Source of the DNA: Ferrovibrio sp035304305
GTDB taxonomy: Bacteria; Pseudomonadota; Alphaproteobacteria; Ferrovibrionales; Ferrovibrionaceae
DNA: 17,180 nucleotides
Assembly: GCF_035304305.1 (NCBI RefSeq)
Contig: NZ_DATGQG010000108.1
Coordinates: forward strand, 1-17,180
Direction: 5' to 3'
The translations under genes were made by a program, and so were the position numbers. The stretch's first letter is position 1. Every line of letters begins with the position of its first letter. The notes beneath the pieces were generated by a model that was not told where the DNA came from, made no database searches, and was given only the letters and a program-made list of their open reading frames with translations. Shown one piece after another: positions 7,820-14,176 of this stretch.

Positions 7820-8845
7820 ATGCTGATGTATCTTGCGCGCCGCCTGCTGCTGATGATCCCCACCCTGCTGATCATCAGCCTTCTGATATTCCTGATCATC
7901 AAGCTGCCGCCCGGCGACTATCTCAGCAACCAGATTGCCGAGCTGAGGGCGCAGGGCGAGACATCGGCGCTGGAACGCGCCGAGTTCCTGCGCAAGCAGT
8001 ATGCGCTTGACCGGCCGCTGCTCGAGCAATATGCCATCTGGATGGGCTTCTGGCCCGGTCCCAACGGCCTGTCCGGACTGCTGCAGGGCGACTGGGGCTG
8101 GTCTTTCGAATACAACCGCCCGGTGGGCGAACTGATCGGCGACCGCCTCGCGCTGACCGCGGTGATCAACTTCTTCACCATCCTGTTCATCTATGTCGTC
8201 GCCTTCCCGATCGGCGTCTACTCGGCGACGCGGCAGTATTCATGGGGCGATTACGGCTTCACGCTGCTGGGCTATATCGGCCTGGCGACGCCGAACTTCC
8301 TGCTCGCGCTGGTGATGCTGTATTACGCCAATATCTGGTTCGGGGTCAGCATGGGCGGACTGGTCGATCCCGAGCTGATCGATGCCCCCTGGAATGCCGA
8401 AAAGATCAGGTCGCTGTTTGCCCATATGGTCGTTCCCGTCATCGTCATCGGCACCTCGGGAACCGCAGCCATGATTCGCCGCCTGCGCGCCAATCTTCTG
8501 GATGAGCTGCAGAAGCAGTATGTCGTGACCGCCCGCGCCAAGGGTCTGCCGCCACTGCGCCTGCTGATCAAGTATCCCATCCGCATGGCGCTGAACCCGT
8601 TCATTTCCGACATCGGCAACCTGCTGCCCTCCGTCGTATCGGGCTCGGTGATCGTCTCCGTCGTCATGAGCCTGCCGACAGCCGGCCCCATGCTGCTCGG
8701 GGCTCTGCAGTCGCTCGACCAGTATCTCGCCGGCTCGTTCCTCATGTTTCTGGCCGTACTCACGGTTGTCGGCATGCTGGTCTCGGACATCCTTCTGGCG
8801 TGGCTTGATCCACGCATCCGTCTTACCGGCGGGCAGGCGAAATGA
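7820..8845 (+). CDS. ABC transporter permease (DppB/YejB type)
   Basis: The 341-residue integral membrane protein begins with the typical N-terminal helix (about 9-29, LLMIPTLLIISLLIFLIIKL) followed by PPGDY, as in DppB/OppB/YejB. Further hydrophobic segments lie near 115-136, 146-171, 200-218, 265-285 and 305-328, giving six helices. The cytoplasmic EAA-type loop YVVTARAKGLPP (234-245), which docks onto the ATPase, is well preserved. The C-terminus DPRIRL is also characteristic. It follows the binding protein by 15 nt and overlaps the second permease by 4 nt (8842-8845). It should form one half of the heterodimeric inner-membrane channel. No strong ribosome binding site is visible before the ATG, so re-initiation from the upstream gene is likely. 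Confidence 0.94.
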   Translation: MLMYLARRLLLMIPTLLIISLLIFLIIKLPPGDYLSNQIAELRAQGETSALERAEFLRKQYALDRPLLEQYAIWMGFWPGPNGLSGLLQGDWGWSFEYNRPVGELIGDRLALTAVINFFTILFIYVVAFPIGVYSATRQYSWGDYGFTLLGYIGLATPNFLLALVMLYYANIWFGVSMGGLVDPELIDAPWNAEKIRSLFAHMVVPVIVIGTSGTAAMIRRLRANLLDELQKQYVVTARAKGLPPLRLLIKYPIRMALNPFISDIGNLLPSVVSGSVIVSVVMSLPTAGPMLLGALQSLDQYLAGSFLMFLAVLTVVGMLVSDILLAWLDPRIRLTGGQAK

Positions 8846-10011
8846 GCCGTCAGGATACCAAGCAGAAGCTGGAACACTGGGTCAGCGATGCGCCGTTCGA
8901 TCCCTATTCGATCGAGGCGATGGCCCCCGAGCAGGAGCAGTATTACCGCGCCTCGCAGTGGAAGATGATGTGGTGGAAATTCCGCCGTCATCGCCTCGGG
9001 GTATGGAGCGGCGTCATCCTGCTGCTGATCTACGCCTCCACCCTGTTTTCGGAATTCATCGCGCCCTACAATCTGCAGACCCGGAATCCGCGGGCGATCT
9101 ATGCGCCGCCGCACGAGATCCATCTGTTCCATGACGGCGAATTCGTCGGGCCCTTCGTCTACGGCCAGCGCTTCAAGATGAATACCGAGACCCTGAAGCG
9201 GGAATACACGCCGGATACGTCACGCGTGTATCCCCTGCGGTTCTTCTGCCAGGGCGATCCGTACGAGTTCTGGGGCGTGCTTCCGATGCGCTTCCATTTC
9301 GTCTGCCCCGCCGAAGAGGGCCACTTCTACCTGTTCGGCACCGACCGTCTCGGACGCGACATCTTCTCGCGCATTGTGTACGGCACGCGCATATCGCTCA
9401 CCGTCGGACTGTTCGGAATTGCTATCAGTTTTCTGCTGGGCATCCTGCTGGGCGGCATATCCGGCTATTACGGTGGCTGGGTGGACAATGTGATCCAACG
9501 GCTGATCGAACTAGTCCGCAGCCTGCCGGAACTGCCGCTCTGGATGGCCCTTTCGGCCGCCCTGCCGGTCACGTGGTCGCCGATCCTGGTTTATTTCGGC
9601 ATCACCATCATTCTCGGCCTGCTCGACTGGCCCGGCCTCGCCCGCGCCGTCCGCTCCAAGCTGCTGGCACTGCGCGAGGAGGATTTCGCCGTGGCGGCTC
9701 AACTGATGGGCGCCTCGCCGGCCCGCATCATCGGGCGCCACCTGCTGCCGAGCTTCATGAGCCACCTGATCGCCTCGGCGACCCTGTCCATTCCGACCAT
9801 GATCCTCGGCGAAACGGCGCTGTCGTTCCTCGGCCTTGGCCTGCGCCCGCCGATCACCTCCTGGGGCGTGCTGCTGAACGAAGCGCAGAACATCAATGTC
9901 GTCGCGCTCTACCCCTGGCTGATGACGCCGGCAATACCCGTGATTGTGGTCGTGCTCGCCTTCAACTTCTTCGGTGATGGCCTGCGCGACGCCGCCGACC
10001 CGTATCGCTGA
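8842..10011 (+). CDS. ABC transporter permease (DppC/YejE type) with long periplasmic insert
   Basis: The 389-residue permease has a cytoplasmic N-terminus rich in W/M/R, a first helix at about 54-72, then a roughly 90-residue periplasmic stretch (73-163) before the family landmark FGTDRLGRDIFSRIVYGTRI (165-184). Remaining helices follow, with the EAA loop DFAVAAQLMGASPARIIGRH (281-300) and the diagnostic C-terminal segment NFFGDGLRDAADPYR. DppC proteins are usually about 300 residues; the extra length comes from the insert, which also occurs in YejE-like permeases. The insert carries two cysteines (C136 and C155) that could form a disulphide in the periplasm. It is the last gene of the plus-strand run; its stop lies only 15 nt from the convergent methyltransferase gene and no terminator is visible. 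Confidence 0.94.
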   Translation: MSRQDTKQKLEHWVSDAPFDPYSIEAMAPEQEQYYRASQWKMMWWKFRRHRLGVWSGVILLLIYASTLFSEFIAPYNLQTRNPRAIYAPPHEIHLFHDGEFVGPFVYGQRFKMNTETLKREYTPDTSRVYPLRFFCQGDPYEFWGVLPMRFHFVCPAEEGHFYLFGTDRLGRDIFSRIVYGTRISLTVGLFGIAISFLLGILLGGISGYYGGWVDNVIQRLIELVRSLPELPLWMALSAALPVTWSPILVYFGITIILGLLDWPGLARAVRSKLLALREEDFAVAAQLMGASPARIIGRHLLPSFMSHLIASATLSIPTMILGETALSFLGLGLRPPITSWGVLLNEAQNINVVALYPWLMTPAIPVIVVVLAFNFFGDGLRDAADPYR

Positions 10012-10026
10012 AGTCCGTCGGCTGAC

Positions 10027-10872
10027 CTACGCCTGCCTGACCAGCCAGAGGCTGGCGGGAAGCGCCTCGGCGGCGGCCGGCAGGCGGCCAACGATGCCCT
10101 GCTGCACGATGTCGCGCATCCGGGTCGCTGCCCAGTGACTGGCGAAGAACAGCCGGAAACCACCGGCCAGCATGGGCCCGATGGCCTGCTGCTCGTTGTA
10201 GCCGCGCCAGCTCCAGGCGGACGGGTAGTCGTCCGGCAGGAAGATATCGTGGATATGGATCAGCAGGCCCGCCGGCAGGCGCGGCAGGATGCGGTTGAAC
10301 AGCCAGTCGACATCCGTGCCGGGCATCAGGATATGGCTGGAATCGATGAAAAGCACGTCGCCGGCCTGCAGCTCCGAGAAGAGCGCGGGATCGCAGCCCT
10401 GAACCACCTGCGGCACGAAGCGGATCGGGAGGCCGGTGAGCATGGCGCGCGGCGCCGGATCGATTGCCGTGATCGTGGCATCGAACTGCCCGTCCGCCAC
10501 GGCGCGGGCAAGAAACCGGGTCGAGTGGCCCGATCCGATCTCGATGATCCGGCGCGGCCTGTGCTCGCGGATCAGCGTATAGGCGGCAACGGCATCCAGG
10601 GTGGGAAACCAGCTCTGGCTGAAGCGCGGCGCCGGCGGCGGCGCAGCCCGGGCGGCGATCGCCAGCAGGTCATTGGCATATGCCTCGGCCTGCCGGAGGA
10701 CTTCGGCAAATGCCGGCTGCGAGGCCGCGAATATCTCTTCCAGCGCCGCATAGGCCGGCTGTGTCGCAGTCAGCTGGTCGGCGTACCGATAGGGGATGAA
10801 GAATCCCTGCCGGCGCAATCCGAGCAGGGTCTGCAGGCCCATGCGCAGCCTGCGCCATCCCGGTCGGTTCAT
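10027..10872 (-). CDS. class I SAM-dependent methyltransferase (Methyltransf_24-like)
   Basis: The 281-residue protein has a Rossmann methyltransferase core: motif I IIEIGSGHSTRF (109-120) for SAM binding, the acidic end of strand 2 in TAIDP (D138), the FIDSSH strand-4 segment (175-180) and HIHDIFLPDDYP (206-217). Segments of this FIDSSH...HDI type occur in class I methyltransferases often found near surface-sugar or secondary-metabolite genes. The start chosen is ATG at 10872-10870, one base beyond the stop of the upstream hydrolase gene, indicating translational coupling. An upstream in-frame start is possible but would lie inside that gene; an internal Met at residue 11 is the other option. 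Acceptor unknown. A role with the sugar genes ending at 10011 is possible but unproved, since it is on the opposite strand. Confidence 0.82.
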   Translation of the reverse strand: MNRPGWRRLRMGLQTLLGLRRQGFFIPYRYADQLTATQPAYAALEEIFAASQPAFAEVLRQAEAYANDLLAIAARAAPPPAPRFSQSWFPTLDAVAAYTLIREHRPRRIIEIGSGHSTRFLARAVADGQFDATITAIDPAPRAMLTGLPIRFVPQVVQGCDPALFSELQAGDVLFIDSSHILMPGTDVDWLFNRILPRLPAGLLIHIHDIFLPDDYPSAWSWRGYNEQQAIGPMLAGGFRLFFASHWAATRMRDIVQQGIVGRLPAAAEALPASLWLVRQA

Positions 10873-10873
10873 C

Positions 10874-11704
10874 TCAGGGGCGCAGCACGAGGCCCTCGCG
10901 GGCCACGACCGATCCGGGGCGCCGTACCGCCAGCTCGGCGGCAATCCGGTCCATGAAAGCGTCGTCATGTTCCGGATCGTGATGGAATACCACGAAGGTG
11001 TTCACGCCGGCTTCATCGCAGAGCCTGACCCCCGCCTGCCAGGTCGAATGGCCCCAGCCCTGCCGGCAGGCATATTCCTCGTCGGTATACATCGAATCGT
11101 AGATGACGATATCTGCGCCGCGGATCAGTTCGACGATCTTCTCGTCACATCCTTCGGGCGGATGCTCCGTGTCAGTCAGATAACAGATCGACTTGCCGCC
11201 ATACTCGACGCGATAGCCGGTCGCCAGATCCGGATGGCTCAGCGGCCCGGTCCGGACGGTCACGCCCGGGCGCGGCTCCAGAACGTCGCCCTGCCGGAAA
11301 TCGGTGTAGGTGATCTGCGCCTGGAAAATCTCTAGCGGCACCGGGAAGAGCGGCGAGCACATCATCTGCTTCAGCACGCCCTTGATGCCGGGACCATCGG
11401 TCACATGGCCGGCATAGACGTTGAATTTGCTGCGCGGATCGAAGAACGGGCAGAAATGGGGCAGCCCGCAGACATGGTCGTAATGCGTGTGGGTGAAAAA
11501 CAGGTCGGCATCGACCGGCGCCTCCTGCTGCAGGGCGAGGCCCAGCGCGCGAACACCCGTGCCCGCATCCATGATCAGCAGATGCCGGCCGCAGCGGATC
11601 TCCAGGCAGGAGGTATTGCCGCCGTAGCGCATTACGTCCGGAGAACCCACGGCAATGCTGCCGCGTACCCCCCAGAAGCGGACGTAAAAGTCGTTTTCCC
11701 CCAC
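10874..11704 (-). CDS. metallo-beta-lactamase-fold hydrolase (GVRGSI...GGNTSC family, phosphodiesterase-like)
   Basis: From a GTG at 11704-11702 the protein has 276 residues and begins GENDFYVRFWGVRGSI, the standard N-terminus of this family. Metal ligands of the MBL fold are visible: H72-T-H74-Y-D76-H77, H157 in SHPD, D178 in YLTDTEH and the terminal H241-H242 pair in FHHDP. GGNTSC (28-33) and DAGTG (46-50) complete the pattern. Such proteins are often labelled class-II cAMP phosphodiesterase-like, but the substrate is not proven; a cyclic-nucleotide or other phosphodiester is plausible, and RNase Z-like action is less likely. It is cytosolic. The frame is open further upstream to 11851, but that extension is low-complexity and lacks a ribosome binding site, whereas GTG 11704 follows AAGGAGG by 5 nt. 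The methyltransferase gene starts 1 nt after its stop. Confidence 0.85.
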   Translation of the reverse strand: MGENDFYVRFWGVRGSIAVGSPDVMRYGGNTSCLEIRCGRHLLIMDAGTGVRALGLALQQEAPVDADLFFTHTHYDHVCGLPHFCPFFDPRSKFNVYAGHVTDGPGIKGVLKQMMCSPLFPVPLEIFQAQITYTDFRQGDVLEPRPGVTVRTGPLSHPDLATGYRVEYGGKSICYLTDTEHPPEGCDEKIVELIRGADIVIYDSMYTDEEYACRQGWGHSTWQAGVRLCDEAGVNTFVVFHHDPEHDDAFMDRIAAELAVRRPGSVVAREGLVLRP

Positions 11705-11709
11705 TCGGG

Positions 11710-11716
11710 CCTCCTT
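11710..11716 (-). promoter_or_regulatory. ribosome binding site fixing a GTG start
   Basis: On the minus strand this reads AAGGAGG, a full anti-Shine-Dalgarno match, with a 5-nt spacer to the GTG at 11704-11702. It decides the start of the metallo-beta-lactamase-fold gene against two upstream ATGs (11851 and 11812), neither of which has such a site. Confidence 0.75.
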
Positions 11717-11806
11717 CTTCCCGCCAGCGTCGAGGGACGGAGCGCCTCCTGAATTTACCGCCGAATTCACCGGGCCTTGCTGTTGGCCAGACCCTGTGCG
11801 GAAATG

Positions 11807-11816
11807 TGTCATGACA
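11807..11816. repeat. perfect 10-nt palindrome TGTCATGACA in the divergent gap
   Basis: The sequence TGTCATGACA equals its own reverse complement and lies centrally between the divergent genes, where a dimeric regulator could bind. The same 10-mer occurs at 3513-3522, where it surrounds the ATG of the small membrane protein gene. Both are short enough to be chance; there is no adjacent extension of symmetry. Confidence 0.3.
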
Positions 11817-11817
11817 A

Positions 11818-11847
11818 AGATTAAGGGCGGATTACCCGATGTCTCAA
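11818..11847 (-). promoter_or_regulatory. candidate minus-strand promoter for the hydrolase-methyltransferase pair
   Basis: On the minus strand TTGAGA (11847-11842) matches five of six bases of the -35 consensus, followed after 18 nt by TAATCT (11823-11818), which matches only three of six of TATAAT. Transcription would start near 11811, in the palindrome TGTCATGACA, and leave a leader of about 107 nt. The -35 element would overlap the start of the crotonase coding region. This is weak pattern evidence only. Confidence 0.22.
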
Positions 11848-12594
11848 GCATTTGCTGTGGAAACTAACGATTATGAGGTGGCCATCACATTCCGCCGCCC
11901 GGAGTGGCATAACGCCCTCGATATCCACGACCTTGAGGCGCTTGACCTTACGTTAAGCGAACTTGCATCCCGGCCGGATATCCGGGTCCTGGTCCTGAAA
12001 GCCGAGGGGCGCAGTTTCTGCTCCGGCGTCGATCTGGGCGCCGTGGCGGGGCATGACTGGCGGGACAACCCGCTCGAGCGCGTCTCCAACCGGCTCGAAA
12101 GCCTGCCCTTTCCGACGCTCTGCGTGCTGCAGGGCGGTGTTTACGGGGGCGGCACCGACCTCGCGCTGGCCTGCGATTTCCGTCTCGGCGCGAAGGGCAT
12201 CAAATGCTTCATCCCGCCGGCGAAACTCGGCATCCAGTACCATCCGCATGGTTTGAAGCGGGCAGTGTCGCGGCTCGGCCTCGGGCCGGCCAAGCGGCTC
12301 TTCCTCGCCGCGGAAACCTTCGATGATGCCGAGATGCTGCGGACCCATTTCATCGACTGGCTGGTGCCGGCGGAGGAACTCGCGCAGCGGACCGAAGCCA
12401 TTGCCGCAACCCTGGCCGGGCTTGCCCCGATGGCCGTGCGGGGCATGAAACAGACCCTGAATGAGATTGCCGCCGGCTTGCTCGACGAACGCGCCGCGCG
12501 CGACCGCTCCGCCGCCAGCTTCCGGACCGAGGATTTCCAGGAAGGCCGCCAGGCCATGGCCGAGAAACGGCCGCCCAGGTTTTCCGGCCGCTGA
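11839..12594 (+). CDS. crotonase (enoyl-CoA hydratase/isomerase) superfamily protein with atypical active site
   Basis: The 251-residue protein shows the crotonase fold: RPEWHNALD (20-28), the first oxyanion-hole segment GRSFCSGVDL (57-66) and the second GGVYGGGTDLALACD (99-113), which together bind the acyl-CoA thioester. In authentic enoyl-CoA hydratase two glutamates do the chemistry, one in GGGxELA and one in the (Q/P)PE-x-x-LG loop. By my alignment, these are D107 and P127 (in FIPPAKLG) here. Hydratase activity is therefore doubtful; isomerase, decarboxylase, thioesterase or another crotonase reaction is more likely. The C-terminal MAVRGMKQTLNEI helix is normal. The gene stands alone on the plus strand, divergent from the hydrolase pair and ending 3 nt from the convergent regulator gene. 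Family is sure; reaction is not. Confidence 0.88.
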   Translation: MSQAFAVETNDYEVAITFRRPEWHNALDIHDLEALDLTLSELASRPDIRVLVLKAEGRSFCSGVDLGAVAGHDWRDNPLERVSNRLESLPFPTLCVLQGGVYGGGTDLALACDFRLGAKGIKCFIPPAKLGIQYHPHGLKRAVSRLGLGPAKRLFLAAETFDDAEMLRTHFIDWLVPAEELAQRTEAIAATLAGLAPMAVRGMKQTLNEIAAGLLDERAARDRSAASFRTEDFQEGRQAMAEKRPPRFSGR

Positions 12595-12597
12595 CCT

Positions 12598-13290
12598 TCA
12601 GGGCTGCAGGCGATAGCCGCCGGGATCGGTGACCAGCAGCTTCGCCTCGCCGGGGCTGCGCTCGATCTTCTGCCGCAGGCGGTAGATATGGGTTTCGAGC
12701 GTATGCGTCGAAACGCCCGCATTGTAGCCCCAGACCTCGGTCAGCAGCGTCTCGCGCGGCACCGGCTTGGTGCCCGCGCGCAGCAGGTATTTCAGGATCG
12801 AGGTTTCCTTTTCCGTCAGCCGCACCTTCTTGCCGGCCTTCTCGTTATCCAGCAGCAGCTTGTTGGCCGGGCGGAAGGTATAGGGCCCGATCGAGAAGAC
12901 GGCATCCTCGCTCTGCTCGAACTGCCGCAGCTGCGCCCTGATGCGCGCCAGCAGAACGCCGAGCTTGAACGGCTTGGCGACGTAATCGTTGGCACCGGCT
13001 TCCAGACCCTGGATCGTGTCGCCCTCGCTGTCGGCCGCGGTCAGCATGATGATCGGCGCACGCACGCCGGCGTCGCGCATCTGCCGGCAGAGGTCCCGCC
13101 CATCCATGTCCGGCAGGCCCACATCCAGCAGGATCAGGTCGAAATGATCCTTTCCGACGATCTCCAGAGCCGCGGCGCCGTGATTGACGCAGTGGCTGGT
13201 GAACTCCTTCGTGGCATCGAGCTGTTCGGCCAGAAGGGATTGCAGCGTGAGATCGTCGTCGACAAGCAGCACACGCCGGGCTCCGCTCAT
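12598..13290 (-). CDS. OmpR/PhoB-family response regulator
   Basis: The 230-residue protein starts at ATG 13290-13288, behind a strong ribosome binding site. An N-terminal receiver domain (about 5-120) has the acidic D11-D12 pair, phospho-acceptor D56 in LILLDVGLPDMDG, T84 in LTAAD and K106 in VAKPFK, so it should be phosphorylated normally. A C-terminal winged-helix DNA-binding domain (about 133-228) includes VRLTEKETSILKYLL and THTLETHIYRLRQKIE recognition-helix region, then a TDPGGYRL wing. No histidine kinase is encoded in the window, so its partner is elsewhere or it is an orphan regulator. It is the last gene of the carB-greA-hydrolase run, 10 nt after the hydrolase stop, and converges on the crotonase gene with 3 nt between stops. 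Target genes cannot be inferred. Confidence 0.93.
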   Translation of the reverse strand: MSGARRVLLVDDDLTLQSLLAEQLDATKEFTSHCVNHGAAALEIVGKDHFDLILLDVGLPDMDGRDLCRQMRDAGVRAPIIMLTAADSEGDTIQGLEAGANDYVAKPFKLGVLLARIRAQLRQFEQSEDAVFSIGPYTFRPANKLLLDNEKAGKKVRLTEKETSILKYLLRAGTKPVPRETLLTEVWGYNAGVSTHTLETHIYRLRQKIERSPGEAKLLVTDPGGYRLQP

Positions 13291-13292
13291 GT

Positions 13293-13302
13293 CCTCCCTC
13301 CT
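13293..13302 (-). promoter_or_regulatory. ribosome binding site overlapping the upstream stop codon
   Basis: On the minus strand the sequence AGGAGGGAGG precedes the response-regulator ATG (13290). Its first AGGAGG (13302-13297) has a 6-nt spacer. The hydrolase stop TAG (13303-13301) shares its AG with this site, so ribosomes ending on the hydrolase stop directly over the regulator's initiation site. It also settles ATG 13290 as the start over an in-frame upstream ATG at 13365 that lies within the hydrolase gene. Confidence 0.75.
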
Positions 13303-14161
13303 ATTGTAACAGGCGCGCGAAGGTGCCCTGCACCGCACTGCCTGGATTCGCCAGTTCGTCGACAATATTGAAGTGATGCCGGGCCGGCACAGTAATCGCC
13401 GTCACCTTTTCGCCGCGGCTCCGGCAGGCACTCGCGAATTCCTGCTGCTGCTCGAGGAAGGCTGCCGTCTCATCACCGCCGACAGCGAGCAGAAGCGGCG
13501 GCAGGGTCCCACCGGCCTCCGGCAGGAGCAGCAGCGGGCTGTTGCGCTCGGCCACAGCGTCATCCATGCCCAGCTTTTCGTTCAGATAGGTCCGGCTGAT
13601 GGGCCGCAGGTCGTAGAGGCCGGAAAGCGACAGGCCGCCCTTCACCAAATCCGGGGGCAGGTCAGATCCGACCCCGCGCCAGTCGGAAAGCGCCGCCATG
13701 GCGGTGAGATGCCCGCCGGCCGAGTGGCCGCAGACATACATGCGGTCGCGGTCGAAACCGAGGCTGTCCGCCTCGCGCCAGAGCCAGGCCAGCGCTCCGC
13801 GAACGGAAGCCACGATGCTGTCCATCCCGGCGTCCGGGGCGAGGGGGTAGTTCAACAGCGCCAGGCTGGCGATGCGGCCGGCCGCTTCGCTGACGAAACC
13901 TTCGGCGAGGAAACCGAATTCTTTCTTGCTTAGCCCCTGCCAGTAGCCGCCATGGATGAAGACGACCAGCGGTCGGCCGGGATCACCGACTGGAAAGAAA
14001 TCCAGCGTCTCGCGCTCGCCCGCTCCATAGCGGAGGTCATACTGCGCAGGCATGGCACGCCGCGCCGCAGCCGTCGCCTCAGCCCAGCGTGCAAAATCTT
14101 CCTGATGGGTAGGGACGGCTGCCCGGTTGTTGTAGAGCCTGTCGAGCGCCGCGCGATCCAT
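13301..14161 (-). CDS. alpha/beta hydrolase, arylformamidase/esterase-like
   Basis: The 286-residue cytosolic protein has the HGGYW oxyanion-hole motif (70-74), nucleophile S147 in GHSAGGH (145-151), acid D230 in VGGDE and catalytic histidine H263 in ARHHFNIVDEL, so the triad is complete. HGGYW together with SGLYDLRP (180-187) and an N-terminal YNNRAAVP segment is the pattern of kynurenine formamidase (AFMID/BNA7 type) and related esterases. That enzyme hydrolyses N-formylkynurenine, but no tryptophan-degradation genes are seen here, so the substrate may be another ester or amide. It begins 15 nt after greA stops and ends where the response regulator's ribosome binding site begins. A strong ribosome binding site of its own is not apparent, suggesting coupling. 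Fold assignment is firm; formamidase activity is tentative. Confidence 0.85.
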   Translation of the reverse strand: MDRAALDRLYNNRAAVPTHQEDFARWAEATAAARRAMPAQYDLRYGAGERETLDFFPVGDPGRPLVVFIHGGYWQGLSKKEFGFLAEGFVSEAAGRIASLALLNYPLAPDAGMDSIVASVRGALAWLWREADSLGFDRDRMYVCGHSAGGHLTAMAALSDWRGVGSDLPPDLVKGGLSLSGLYDLRPISRTYLNEKLGMDDAVAERNSPLLLLPEAGGTLPPLLLAVGGDETAAFLEQQQEFASACRSRGEKVTAITVPARHHFNIVDELANPGSAVQGTFARLLQ

Positions 14162-14176
14162 GAGCGTCGCGGTGGC

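Larger units (their letters stand above)
11705..11838. promoter_or_regulatory. divergent intergenic region, the only sizeable non-coding gap
   Basis: This 134-nt gap separates the minus-strand hydrolase (GTG at 11704) from the plus-strand crotonase (ATG at 11839). It must contain the promoters for both, because no other upstream gene reads into either. It is more AT-rich than its surroundings in the half nearest the crotonase gene and holds a perfect 10-nt palindrome at 11807-11816. An AAGGG at 11823-11827 is the best candidate ribosome binding site for the crotonase gene, with a rather long spacer. No convincing sigma-70 promoter reads toward the plus strand: a TTGCTG at 11777-11782 lacks a good -10 partner. 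Confidence 0.5.

Noticed and set aside
5696..8029. A 777-codon open frame on the minus strand opposite the binding-protein gene
   Set aside because: It is an antisense shadow produced by high G+C codon bias. The plus strand has a signal peptide, family-5 motifs and tight operon spacing, whereas the minus-strand translation shows no recognisable domain.
9994..10022. GCCGAC / GTCGGC inverted repeat at the end of the second permease, as a terminator
   Set aside because: The stem has only 6 bp with a 17-nt loop, part of it lies in coding sequence and no T-run follows on either strand.
11777..11805. Plus-strand promoter TTGCTG with GGAAAT for the crotonase gene
   Set aside because: Each element matches only three of six consensus positions, which is expected by chance.
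12579..12606. CTGACCTTCAG hairpin between crotonase and response-regulator stops
   Set aside because: A 4-bp stem with a 3-nt loop and no T-run is too weak for a terminator.
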